Below are positions 45,603-53,963 of a stretch of DNA of 64,000 nt, piece by piece; the stretch's first letter is position 1; each line of letters begins with the position of its first letter. Position numbers and translations under genes: made by a program. The DNA comes from Sphingomicrobium marinum (GTDB lineage Bacteria > Pseudomonadota > Alphaproteobacteria > Sphingomonadales > Sphingomonadaceae). Location: positions 241,501 to 305,500 of the forward strand of contig NZ_JANPVQ010000001.1 in the NCBI RefSeq assembly GCF_026157105.1, written 5' to 3'. Under the pieces are notes generated by a model that was not told the origin of the DNA, made no database searches, and worked only from the letters and a program-made list of their open reading frames with translations.

Positions 45603-48401
45603 CTAATGCGCTGCGCCCCAGTTCTGGCCCCATCCGACATCCACGTCGAGAGGAACATCGAGGGCAAGCGCGGGCCCGGCGGCGCCTTCCATCACTTCGC
45701 GAATGACCTTGGCGGCGCTTTCTTCCTGCCCCTGGGGCACTTCGAAGATGAGTTCGTCGTGCACCTGCAGCAGCATCTTGACGTCATCGAGCCCCGCGTC
45801 GGCGAGCGCATCTTCCATCCGGACCATGGCGCGTTTGATGAGATCGGCGCTGGTGCCCTGGATCGGCGCGTTCATCGCGGCGCGCTCGGCCCCGGCGCGC
45901 ACATTCTGCATCTTGGAGGTGATGTTTTCGAAATGCGTCTTGCGGCCGAACAGGGTGGTCGAAAAGCCCCGTTCGCGGACTTCGGCGAGGGTCGTGCCGA
46001 TATAGTTCTTGATGCCCGGGAAGCGCTCGAAATAGCGGTCGATCATCGCCTGCGCTTCGCTGCGTTCGATCTCGAGGCGGTTGGCGAGGCCGAAGGCGCT
46101 GATACCGTAGAGGATCGAGAAGTTGACTGTCTTGGCGCGCCCGCGCGTCTCCTTGTTCACCTCGCCGAACAGTTCCTTGGCGGTGCGGTCGTGAATGTCC
46201 TCGCCATTCTGGAAAGCGTCCTTGAGCGGTTCGACATCGGCCATGTGCGCGGCCAGGCGCAGCTCGATCTGGCTATAGTCGGCACTCAGCAGGCTCATGC
46301 CTTCATCGGCGATGAAGGCATCGCGGATCTTGGCGCCGATGGGCGTGCGAATGGGAATATTCTGCAGGTTGGGATCGGTCGATGACAGTCGCCCGGTCTG
46401 CGCGCCCGCCAAGCTGTAGCTGGTGTGCACGCGACCCGTAGTCGGGTTGATCTGCTCTTGCAGTGCGTCGGTATAGGTGGACTTGAGCTTTGAAAGCTGC
46501 CGCCAGTCGAGCACCAGCCGCGCCACTTCGAACCCCTCGCCGGCAAGCCGTTCGAGCTCGTTGACGTCAGTCGAGTAATTGCCGCTCTTGCCCTTGCGAC
46601 CGCCGGTGGCCCCAAGCTTGTCGAACAGGATGTTGCCGAGCTGCTGGGGAGATCCGATCGTGAACTTCCCTCCGGCCGCATCGAAGATCTTTTCCTCGAG
46701 ACCTGCGATATCTTCGGCAAATTCCTGGCTCAGCTGGGCGAGATAGTCGCGGTCGACCTTCACCCCGCGCTCTTCCATGCGCGCCAATACGGCGACCATG
46801 GGACGGTCGATTATCTGGTAGACGCGCGTGACCTTTTCGGCCGCCATGCGCCGCGCGAAGCGCTGCCACAGGCGCAGCGCAATATCGGCATCCTCGGCAG
46901 CATATTGCGTCGCCTTGTCGAGCGGGACTTCGTTGAAGGGGATCTGCTTCTTGCCGGTGCCGCAGACGTCCTTGAACGGGATGCATTCATGACCGAGCAG
47001 CTTCTTCGACAGCGCATCGAGACCGTGACCGCCAAGGCCTTTGCCGGCGTCGAGATCGAAGCTCATGACCAGCGTATCGTCATACGGTGCGATGGTGACG
47101 TCATGCTCGCACAGGAGAACGAGGTCGTATTTCAGATTATGCCCGATCTTCAGGACGTCGTCGGCACTGAATAGCGGTTTGAGCGCAGCGAGCACCGCCT
47201 CGAGCTCAAGCTGGTCCGGCCGTTCCGCAAGCAGATCGTCTCCGCCATGGGCGACCGGTATATAGCAGGCCTTGCCCGGCGCGGTCGCAAGGCTCAGCCC
47301 GACGAGCCGTGCCCCCATCGCATCCAGGCTGGTACTTTCGGTATCGATCGCGACGAAGCCCTGCGCCTTAGCTTCTTCGATCCATGCGTTGAGACGCTCC
47401 ATGCTGGTGACAGTCTCATAGGCTGACCGATCGACTTCGATTTGTTCGGGTTCGAGCGCGGCGGGCATCGACGTCATGACGTCATCGCTTTTACCCCGCT
47501 CTTCGGCGGTTTTCGATCCGCCGCCCATGCGCGCCAGCAGCGATTTAAACCCCTGGCCCTCGAGGAAGTCACGCAGCGGCTCGGCGGGAATGCCGTCGAG
47601 CTTGAGATCATCGAGCGGTTCGGGGAGCGGCGCATCGCACACCAGCTCCACCAGTTCGCGGCTCATCCGCGCGGCGGCTTCATGTTCGGTAAGATTGCGC
47701 TTGAGCGCGGGCTTGGTGATGTCCTCGATGTGCGCCAGCACGTTTTCGAGGTTGCCATACTCCTTGAGCAGCGTTGCCGCCGTCTTGGGCCCGACACCCG
47801 GCACGCCCGGAATATTGTCGACCTTGTCGCCCATCAGCGCCAGCAAGTCGCCCACCAGTTCGGGCCCGACCCCGAATTTGGCTTCGACGTCGGCGGCGCG
47901 AATGCGCTTGTCCTTCATCGTGTCATACATCTCGACATCGGCGCCGTTGTCGCGCGTTTCGATCAGCTGCATCAGGTCCTTGTCGCTGCTGACGATCGTG
48001 ACCTTCCAGCCCTGGTCGGCAGCCGCGCGGGCATAGCAGGCGATAATATCGTCGGCCTCCAACCCCTCTTCCTCGATACACGGCAGCGAGAAAGCGCGCG
48101 TCGCATCGCGCACCAGCGGGAATTGCGGCACCAGATCTTCGGGCGGCGGTGGTCTATTGGCCTTGTATTCGGGAAAGATCTCGTTGCGATGCGATTGCGA
48201 CGATTTGTCGAGGATCACCGCCATGTGCGTCGGCCCCTCGGATTCATTGAGATCCTTGGCTAGTTTCCACAGCATCGCGGTGTAGCCGTAGACGGCGCCC
48301 GCGGGCGTGCCGTGCTTGTTGGTGATCGGCGGAAGCTGGTGATAGGCGCGAAAAATATAGCTCGAGCCATCGACGAGGTAGAGGTGGGGCTGGTCTGCCA
48401 T
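45603..48401 (-). CDS. polA: DNA polymerase I
   Basis: This is a full-length 932-residue repair and Okazaki-fragment polymerase. The 5'-3' exonuclease occupies about 1-290 (LYLVDGSSYIFRAYH, EADDIIACYA, NIPGVPGVGPKTA). The 3'-5' domain is about 325-515 and its DxE motif (AIDTEST) is intact, so proofreading is expected. The polymerase domain follows, with DYSQIELR, the finger helix KTVNFSILYG and LLQVHDELIFEVP. The opposite strand shows long shadow frames only. Confidence 0.98.
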   Translation of the reverse strand: MADQPHLYLVDGSSYIFRAYHQLPPITNKHGTPAGAVYGYTAMLWKLAKDLNESEGPTHMAVILDKSSQSHRNEIFPEYKANRPPPPEDLVPQFPLVRDATRAFSLPCIEEEGLEADDIIACYARAAADQGWKVTIVSSDKDLMQLIETRDNGADVEMYDTMKDKRIRAADVEAKFGVGPELVGDLLALMGDKVDNIPGVPGVGPKTAATLLKEYGNLENVLAHIEDITKPALKRNLTEHEAAARMSRELVELVCDAPLPEPLDDLKLDGIPAEPLRDFLEGQGFKSLLARMGGGSKTAEERGKSDDVMTSMPAALEPEQIEVDRSAYETVTSMERLNAWIEEAKAQGFVAIDTESTSLDAMGARLVGLSLATAPGKACYIPVAHGGDDLLAERPDQLELEAVLAALKPLFSADDVLKIGHNLKYDLVLLCEHDVTIAPYDDTLVMSFDLDAGKGLGGHGLDALSKKLLGHECIPFKDVCGTGKKQIPFNEVPLDKATQYAAEDADIALRLWQRFARRMAAEKVTRVYQIIDRPMVAVLARMEERGVKVDRDYLAQLSQEFAEDIAGLEEKIFDAAGGKFTIGSPQQLGNILFDKLGATGGRKGKSGNYSTDVNELERLAGEGFEVARLVLDWRQLSKLKSTYTDALQEQINPTTGRVHTSYSLAGAQTGRLSSTDPNLQNIPIRTPIGAKIRDAFIADEGMSLLSADYSQIELRLAAHMADVEPLKDAFQNGEDIHDRTAKELFGEVNKETRGRAKTVNFSILYGISAFGLANRLEIERSEAQAMIDRYFERFPGIKNYIGTTLAEVRERGFSTTLFGRKTHFENITSKMQNVRAGAERAAMNAPIQGTSADLIKRAMVRMEDALADAGLDDVKMLLQVHDELIFEVPQGQEESAAKVIREVMEGAAGPALALDVPLDVDVGWGQNWGAAH

Positions 48402-48585
48402 CAGCGGGGTTTAGCAGGCTTGGCGCGGCTTGCCAGCATAAGACGCCCCGTCCCGTCGCAATCCCATCCCGCCGTTACCAGTCGACCAGCCGACGCGCCC
48501 CTGCGACCATCGGCGCTATCGTTGGTTTACGTTCAGCTTCGGACAGCAAAAGTCGGTGGCACGCGAAACTATTGGAGTTCAATCG

Positions 48586-48762
48586 ATGGCCCCGATTTCC
48601 ATTCTCTATTTCGACGGTCACCAACTGGTCGATTCAGAATTACTGTCAGAAGGCGACCTCCTCGACGCTATCGACCGGGCGATCGAGATGCGCAGCGATT
48701 ACCGCTCCGAAATCTGGATGCGCGGCACGAAGATGGGCGAAATCGACATCCCGGCGGAATAA
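48586..48762 (+). CDS. small conserved-looking hypothetical protein
   Basis: This is a 58-residue acidic protein with a possible alpha/beta layout: a hydrophobic opening strand (PISILYFDG), a helix rich in Asp/Glu, and a terminal strand (SEIWMRGTKMGEIDIP). No family is recognised. GGAG lies ten bases before the ATG at 48586, which supports real translation; a GTG at 48556 is in frame. It lies between polA and the FNR-box gene. Nothing in the context gives a function. Confidence 0.55.
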   Translation: MAPISILYFDGHQLVDSELLSEGDLLDAIDRAIEMRSDYRSEIWMRGTKMGEIDIPAE

Positions 48763-48773
48763 TTCGCGCCGAT

Positions 48774-48787
48774 TTGACCAGGATCAA
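48774..48787 (+). promoter_or_regulatory. FNR/FnrL-type binding site
   Basis: TTGAC-CAGG-ATCAA differs from the FNR consensus TTGAT-N4-ATCAA by one base. It is centred about 60 bases upstream of the membrane-protein ATG at 48841, which suits activation from about -41. An FNR-type regulator is encoded 0.5 kb away at 49280-49966. Confidence 0.7.
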
Positions 48788-48840
48788 AGCAGGGGCGCCG
48801 CCGACATGAGACACAAGGGCATCAAACAAGGAGATGCCCA

Positions 48841-49278
48841 ATGTCCCGTCCGCTCAAGCATGCCGATCTCAAGTTGGCGCAGGAACTTGCCCCCGCCCCC
48901 GCGCTCAAGCCCAATGTCCGCCAGGATATCGAAACCCGCCACTTCGACCTGCCGGTGGCGATCCATGCCGGCTTTTTCGGTCTGTTCCTCGCCTATCTGA
49001 CGGTGATGTTCATCGGCTTTTACGAGCCGCAGATGATCCTGCCGATGGCGATCTTCGTCATCTTCACTGTCGGCTTTTACGTGGTGCCGGCCATGTGGGC
49101 CCGCGTTGGCCCCGACCGTAAAGCCAAGGCGATGAGCATGCAGCGGTTGCTCGGCGAAGGAATTGCCACCCATGTAGGTTGGTGCAACGGGCGCGATGCC
49201 ATCATCCAGGCGCTCATCCTTCCGGTTCTCATCCTCGGCTGGGGCATCGCCGTGGTGAGCATCGCAGCGCTGGTCTGA
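48841..49278 (+). CDS. predicted inner-membrane protein, possibly FNR-controlled
   Basis: This 145-residue protein has a soluble N-terminus of about 35 residues and three hydrophobic segments (about 38-60, 64-85 and 123-145). I do not recognise the family. AAGGAG lies eight bases before the ATG, and an FNR-type site lies about 60 bases upstream, which suggests expression at low oxygen. It converges with the fnr gene, one base apart. A respiratory or envelope role is plausible but not shown. Confidence 0.75.
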   Translation: MSRPLKHADLKLAQELAPAPALKPNVRQDIETRHFDLPVAIHAGFFGLFLAYLTVMFIGFYEPQMILPMAIFVIFTVGFYVVPAMWARVGPDRKAKAMSMQRLLGEGIATHVGWCNGRDAIIQALILPVLILGWGIAVVSIAALV

Positions 49279-49279
49279 A

Positions 49280-49966
49280 TTAACCCCCCAGTGCTTCGAG
49301 CCGCGCGGCATCCACCACCAGGATGCCGCGCGTGCTCGTGCGTTCGATGATGCCGTCTTTTTCCAGCTTGGTGAGCTGGCGACTCACCGTTTCGATGGTC
49401 AGCCCGAGCAGGCCGGCCATTTCGCCGCGGGTCAACGGCAAGTCGAACCGCTCGGCACCATGGCACGGCGAATGGCTCGCCGCGCGCGAAAGTGCCGCGA
49501 GCAGGTTAGCGACCTTTGCTCCCGCCGATCGTTTGGCGTCGAGCGCGATCTGCGCCCGCGCATCGTACAGGTCCTCGGCCGAGCGCCGCAGCAGCGCGCG
49601 CGCCAGCGCCGGGAAACGGTCGATCGCGGCTTCGTAGTCGCTGCGCGGAAAGAGGCAGAGCTTGCTGTCGGTCAAGGCGATGACGTCATGATGCGCGACG
49701 GGCGCGAACATCTCGCCGACGAACCCTGCCGGATGGACGAGACTCAAAATGCGCTCGTTGCCGTCCTCGTCGACATGGCTGATCTTGAGCAGCCCCTCGG
49801 TCAGCGTGGCGCAAGCATCAAGGTCGTCGCCCGCCGCAAACACGGTATCGCCGCGCTCGAAGCTGCGATGCGCCCCGAGCCGCGCCAGTTCCGTCCGTTC
49901 GTCTTCGCTAAGCGCCGCGCAGGCGGCGCGCTCACGCACGGGGCAGGTTTCGCAGTGCAGCTTCAC
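49280..49966 (-). CDS. fnrL: Crp/Fnr-family oxygen-sensing regulator (FnrL type)
   Basis: This 228-residue regulator has an N-terminal Cys cluster (Cys5, Cys8, Cys16) plus Cys104 in SKLCLFPR, which aligns with the fourth [4Fe-4S] ligand of FNR. Oxygen-sensitive dimerisation is therefore likely. The cyclic-nucleotide-like sensor barrel is followed by a dimer helix and the helix-turn-helix GEMAGLLGLTIETVSRQLTKLEKDG; its ExxSR recognition signature reads TTGAT half sites. The GTG at 49966 overlaps the nadB stop (GTGA). Very close by is a matching binding site at 48774. Confidence 0.9.
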   Translation of the reverse strand: MKLHCETCPVRERAACAALSEDERTELARLGAHRSFERGDTVFAAGDDLDACATLTEGLLKISHVDEDGNERILSLVHPAGFVGEMFAPVAHHDVIALTDSKLCLFPRSDYEAAIDRFPALARALLRRSAEDLYDARAQIALDAKRSAGAKVANLLAALSRAASHSPCHGAERFDLPLTRGEMAGLLGLTIETVSRQLTKLEKDGIIERTSTRGILVVDAARLEALGG

Positions 49967-51546
49967 GGCACCAGCACCGTATCGACTGCCTCCGCATCCG
50001 TCTCGGGATAATCGAGCGTGTAATGGAGCCCGCGGCTTTCGTGGCGGCGGAGCGCCGAGCGGATGATGAGGTCGGCGACCTCGACCAGGTTGCGCAGCTC
50101 GATGAGATCGGGCGTGACGCGGAAATTCGAATAATATTCGTCGACTTCCTTGCGCAGCAGGTCGACGCGGTTCTTGGCGCGCTGGAGCCGCTTGGTCGTG
50201 CGCACGATGCCGACGAAATTCCACATGAAGCGGCGGATCTCGCCCCAGACCTGCTGGATGACGACCTCTTCGTCGGAATCGGTGACGCGGCTTTCGTCCC
50301 ACGCCTTGACGTTCCGCGCCTTGGGAAGGTCGTCCCAGTTGGCGCAAATGTGGTTGGCGGCAGCTTCGCCGAACACGAAACATTCGAGCAGGCTGTTGGA
50401 GGCGAGGCGGTTGGCGCCGTGCAGCCCCGACATGGTCACCTCGCCTGCGGCATAGAGGCCGGGCGCGTCGGTCTTGCCGTCAAGATCCACCACCACGCCG
50501 CCGCACGTATAATGCTGCGCCGGGACGACCGGGATGGGCTCCTGCGTGATATCGATGCCGAGCCCGATCAGCTTGTCGTAGATGGTCGGGAAGTGCTCCT
50601 TCACGAACTCGGGCCCGCGATGCGAAATGTCGAGATGGACATAATCGAGGCCATCGCGCTTGATCTCGGCATCGTTGGCGCGCGCGACGATATCGCGCGG
50701 GGCGAGCTCCAAGCGCTCGTCGTAATTCTTCATGAAGCGCTCGCCGCTTTCGGGATTGATCAAAATCCCGCCCTCGCCGCGCACCGCTTCGGTGATGAGG
50801 AAATTCTTGACCTGCAGGTTGTAGAGGCAGGTCGGATGGAACTGCATGAATTCCATGTTCGATACGCGGCATCCGGCGCGCCATGCCATCGCGATGCCAT
50901 CGCCCGTTGCGCCGCGCGGCGCCGTCGAAAACTGGTATGCACGCCCGGCCCCGCCCGACGCCATGATGGTGGCGCGCGCGCATAATGTTTCGATCTCGCG
51001 GGTGCCGCGATTGAAGGCGTAGCAGCCATAGACTTCGCCGCTGGTGGAGAAATCTTCGAGGTGCCGGCCCTGCACCAGGTCGATCGCGACCATGTTGGGT
51101 AGCAGCGTGATATTGTCATGCATCACCGCTGCTTTTTCGAGCGCTTCGGCCACTGCCCACCCTGTGGCATCGTGGACGTGGACGATGCGGCGGTGGCTAT
51201 GCCCGCCCTCGCGCGTGAGGTGCCAATCGCCGTCGGTGTCGAGGTTGAAGGGCACGCCGAGTTCCGCGAGCCGCGCGATGGCGGCGGGCGCGCGTTCGAC
51301 GACGAATTCGACGACGTCGCGGTCGGGCAGGCCGGCGCCCGCGACCATCGTGTCCTTGATATGGTTGTCGAAACTGTCTTCGTCCTCGAGCACCGCGGCG
51401 ATGCCGCCCTGCGCCCACTCGGTCGCGCCGCCGCCAAGCTTGCCCTTGGCCAGAACGGCAACTTTCTTGCCGCAATTGGCGAGCGTCAGGGCAGCGGTAA
51501 GCCCGGCAGCACCGGTACCGATGACCAGCACGTCATAGTCGCTCAT
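49963..51546 (-). CDS. nadB: L-aspartate oxidase
   Basis: This 527-residue flavoenzyme makes iminoaspartate, the first step of NAD synthesis. The FAD motif is VLVIGTGAAGLTAAL. Other segments are GGIAAVLEDEDS, the catalytic region REGGHSHRRIVHV and a C-terminal helical domain with the long SNFRVTPDLIELRNLVEVADLI helix. Succinate-dehydrogenase flavoproteins share the fold, but the length and C-terminus fit NadB. It is overlapped by four bases at each end, with the ABC ATPase gene upstream and fnr downstream. Confidence 0.95.
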   Translation of the reverse strand: MSDYDVLVIGTGAAGLTAALTLANCGKKVAVLAKGKLGGGATEWAQGGIAAVLEDEDSFDNHIKDTMVAGAGLPDRDVVEFVVERAPAAIARLAELGVPFNLDTDGDWHLTREGGHSHRRIVHVHDATGWAVAEALEKAAVMHDNITLLPNMVAIDLVQGRHLEDFSTSGEVYGCYAFNRGTREIETLCARATIMASGGAGRAYQFSTAPRGATGDGIAMAWRAGCRVSNMEFMQFHPTCLYNLQVKNFLITEAVRGEGGILINPESGERFMKNYDERLELAPRDIVARANDAEIKRDGLDYVHLDISHRGPEFVKEHFPTIYDKLIGLGIDITQEPIPVVPAQHYTCGGVVVDLDGKTDAPGLYAAGEVTMSGLHGANRLASNSLLECFVFGEAAANHICANWDDLPKARNVKAWDESRVTDSDEEVVIQQVWGEIRRFMWNFVGIVRTTKRLQRAKNRVDLLRKEVDEYYSNFRVTPDLIELRNLVEVADLIIRSALRRHESRGLHYTLDYPETDAEAVDTVLVP

Positions 51547-52466
51547 GCAGCGTCTTTCGTCAGTTGGAGGAAGACGTCCTCGAGATCGGGTTCGCGGGTG
51601 CGCACGTCGATAATGTCGTAGCCGCTATCGGCCAGCGTGCGAAGGACCTCGCCCGCATTCACTTCGCCCTTGTCGTAGGTGATGGCGAGATCGTGATCGC
51701 TCAGCCGCTCGACCCGCTCGAAACAGCGCGCGTCAGGCAGCGTCTCGATCACCTTGTCGACGGTCACGACCACTTCCTTGTCGGTCGCCTTGGCGATGAG
51801 GTCACGGGTGGATTCGTTGGCGATCAGCTTGCCATGGTTGATGATCGCGATGCGATCGCACAATTCTTCGGCCTCTTCGAGATAATGGGTGGTCAGCACC
51901 ACCGTCACGCCCTGCGCATGGAGCGCGCGCACATAATCCCAAAGCTGCTGGCGAAGGTCGATATCGACGCCCGCGGTAGGCTCGTCGAGCACCAGGACGG
52001 GCGGCGCGTGGACCAGTGCCTTGGCGACCAGCAGCCGCCGCTTCATCCCGCCCGACAAGGTCCGCGCATAGGCTTCGGCCTTGTCGGTGAGACGCATGGC
52101 TTCGAGCAGTTCGGCGGTGCGCCGGTGGCCCTTGGGCACACCGAACAAGCCGGCCTGGTTTTCCAGTGCCTCGCGCGGGGTGAAGAAGGGATCGAACACG
52201 ATCTCCTGCGGTACGATGCCGATCGACATCTTCGCGTTGCGATGATCGTGATCGATATCGAAACCCCAGATCGAGGCGCTTCCGCTGGTCTTGTCGACCA
52301 GCCCGGCAAGGATGTTGATCAGGGTCGACTTGCCCGCCCCGTTGGGACCCAGCAGACCAAAGATCTGGCCGCGCGGCACGTCGAGGCTGACATCGTCGAG
52401 CGCCTGTTTGCCGCCTGCATATGTCTTCGACAGGTTTTGGATCGAGATGGCGGCGTCATTTTGCAT
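51543..52466 (-). CDS. ABC transporter ATP-binding protein (ABC-2 type)
   Basis: This ATPase of about 307 residues has Walker A GPNGAGKS near residues 40-47, the LSGGMKRRL signature and Walker B VLVLDEPTAGVD. After the nucleotide domain comes a C-terminal extension ending DLEDVFLQL, typical of ABC-2 (DrrA/YadG-like) exporters. The permease is not in the window. The start could be the ATG at 52466 or 52478; neither has a clear ribosome-binding site. It overlaps nadB by four bases. Confidence 0.88.
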   Translation of the reverse strand: MQNDAAISIQNLSKTYAGGKQALDDVSLDVPRGQIFGLLGPNGAGKSTLINILAGLVDKTSGSASIWGFDIDHDHRNAKMSIGIVPQEIVFDPFFTPREALENQAGLFGVPKGHRRTAELLEAMRLTDKAEAYARTLSGGMKRRLLVAKALVHAPPVLVLDEPTAGVDIDLRQQLWDYVRALHAQGVTVVLTTHYLEEAEELCDRIAIINHGKLIANESTRDLIAKATDKEVVVTVDKVIETLPDARCFERVERLSDHDLAITYDKGEVNAGEVLRTLADSGYDIIDVRTREPDLEDVFLQLTKDAA

Positions 52467-52512
52467 GGCAACGGCCATAGCGGGGGGAGCAGGCGCGCGC
52501 AAAGTGATATGG

Positions 52513-52527
52513 TTAGCGCGCTGTTAA
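52513..52527 (+). promoter_or_regulatory. possible CtrA-like site upstream of the first DUF4402 gene
   Basis: TTAG-N7-TTAAC has one mismatch to the CtrA consensus TTAA-N7-TTAAC and lies about 50 bases before the DUF4402 start. A second GTTAACC follows 25 bases later without its partner half site. Support is weak. Confidence 0.3.
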
Positions 52528-52574
52528 CCCTAATTCTTAGAGTGTATTTCACGTTAACCATCTAGCTCGCGGGC

Positions 52575-53093
52575 ATGTTCAAGTATCTACTATTGGTGGC
52601 GCTCGCCACCTTCTCGATCATCACGCCGGCCAAGGCGCAGGTTGCAGAGCCTGACGGCAAGGCGCGTGTCACCATCGTCTCGCCGCTATCGGTGGTGAAG
52701 CTTCGCGATCTTGACTTCGGCACCGTCTACCTGGCCAGCGGCGCCGCGGGCGGCTCGGTGATCCTCGATCCGACCGCGCCCGAAGGGAGCGAATTGTCGG
52801 TCACCGGCGATCTTGTCAGTGGCAATGACGGCCATACCGCCAAGTTCGCCGGCTCGCCCGAACGGACCAAGAAGATCAAGATCCGCGTCCCCAAAGCCGA
52901 TATCGTCCTGACGCGCGTGGGTGGTACGGAAACGTTGGTAGCGCGCAATTTCACCTTGGATGGACCCGACCAGCGCACCGTGACAGGCGGGACCTATTTC
53001 GATTTTCGCGTCGGCGCGACGCTCGACGTGCCGGGCGGCACCACCGACGGGGTCTACGAAGGCACGTTCGAGGTTCAGGTCCAATACCCCTAG
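52575..53093 (+). CDS. secreted DUF4402 protein, first copy
   Basis: This 172-residue protein has a clear signal peptide (about residues 1-21, cleavage after AKA) and a beta-rich mature domain. It opens with ...VSPLSVVKLRDLDFGTVYL and closes with GVYEGTFEVQVQYP, the two conserved ends of DUF4402. These proteins are common in sphingomonads and resemble fimbrial or surface-matrix subunits, but no function is established. A paralogue follows 117 bases downstream. Confidence 0.85.
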   Translation: MFKYLLLVALATFSIITPAKAQVAEPDGKARVTIVSPLSVVKLRDLDFGTVYLASGAAGGSVILDPTAPEGSELSVTGDLVSGNDGHTAKFAGSPERTKKIKIRVPKADIVLTRVGGTETLVARNFTLDGPDQRTVTGGTYFDFRVGATLDVPGGTTDGVYEGTFEVQVQYP

Positions 53094-53210
53094 TCGCAGC
53101 AAAATGCTGAAAAAACAGGGTTAACACCGCGCTATCCATATTCCGAAAACGCTTGGTCACGGGTTGGCGGGCATTATTGCCATTCCGGTAACTATCACTG
53201 GAATACGGTT

Positions 53211-53729
53211 GTGGACCAGATACTGCGATTCCTGATCGGCGCCTTGGGCGCCACCTTGATGCTGAGCACGCCTGCGCATGCCCAGCCAGTATCCAATAGT
53301 GATGGCCGGGCAATCGCCGAAGTCCTCAAGCCGCTCGCCGTCGTGGAGATGTCGGATCTCGATTTTGGGACGGTTGTCACCTCGCCGCTTGCCGGGACCG
53401 TTTTCATTCCCGCCAATGGCGGCCCGCCTGTCTACACCGGCGGCGTGACGGGCGTTCCTTCCGACCCTGTCATGCGCGGCGAATATCTGGTCGTCGGCGA
53501 TCCTGGCCGCGATATCATTGTCACTTGGACCTGGCCGCCAATCCTGAGCAATGGCACTGGCGATACGATCGCCCTTTTGTCGGTAAATCTCGACGGTTTT
53601 GCAGTGCGCACGCTGAATGCGACCAATGGCCAGTCGACATTGCATTTTGGCGGCATGATCGCCGTCCCGGCCGATGCGCCCGAGGGTCTTTATGAAGACT
53701 TTTACACGGTGACCGTCGATTATCGCTGA
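53211..53729 (+). CDS. secreted DUF4402 protein, second copy
   Basis: This is also 172 residues, with a signal peptide ending in AHA (about residue 24) and the same frame: LKPLAVVEMSDLDFGTVVT near the start and GLYEDFYTVTVDYR at the end. Outside these ends the two copies differ strongly, so the duplication is old. The start is a GTG at 53211 without a strong ribosome-binding site. Both copies are probably made together, though each gap is long enough for its own promoter. Confidence 0.82.
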   Translation: MDQILRFLIGALGATLMLSTPAHAQPVSNSDGRAIAEVLKPLAVVEMSDLDFGTVVTSPLAGTVFIPANGGPPVYTGGVTGVPSDPVMRGEYLVVGDPGRDIIVTWTWPPILSNGTGDTIALLSVNLDGFAVRTLNATNGQSTLHFGGMIAVPADAPEGLYEDFYTVTVDYR

Positions 53730-53765
53730 TTGAAGCGGCGTCGCCCACGCGCTAAGCGGGCTGCC

Positions 53766-53960
53766 ATGTCGACGATTCCTCCCCCCGAAACCGTCAAGGT
53801 CAAGACGGTCAAGGTCCATTGCGACGGCGCGACCGAAATTGACGCTTCGCTAGGCCATCCGCGCGTCTTTTACGAGATCGACGAGAAGGGTTTCGTCGAA
53901 TGCGGCTATTGCGATCGTCGCTTCGTCCTTGAAGGCGGGCCCGCGGATACCGATAGTTAG
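53766..53960 (+). CDS. zf-CHCC zinc-finger domain protein
   Basis: This 64-residue protein is mostly a CHCC zinc finger: VHCDG, then GHPRVFYEI, then VECGYCDRRFVL. The ligands are one Cys, one His and the closely spaced Cys pair. The fold is shared with the NDUFS6 subunit of complex I, and bacterial stand-alone members are widespread in alphaproteobacteria. The role is unknown. It is separated from tldD by three bases and probably cotranscribed with it. Confidence 0.85.
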   Translation: MSTIPPPETVKVKTVKVHCDGATEIDASLGHPRVFYEIDEKGFVECGYCDRRFVLEGGPADTDS

Positions 53961-53963
53961 GGG

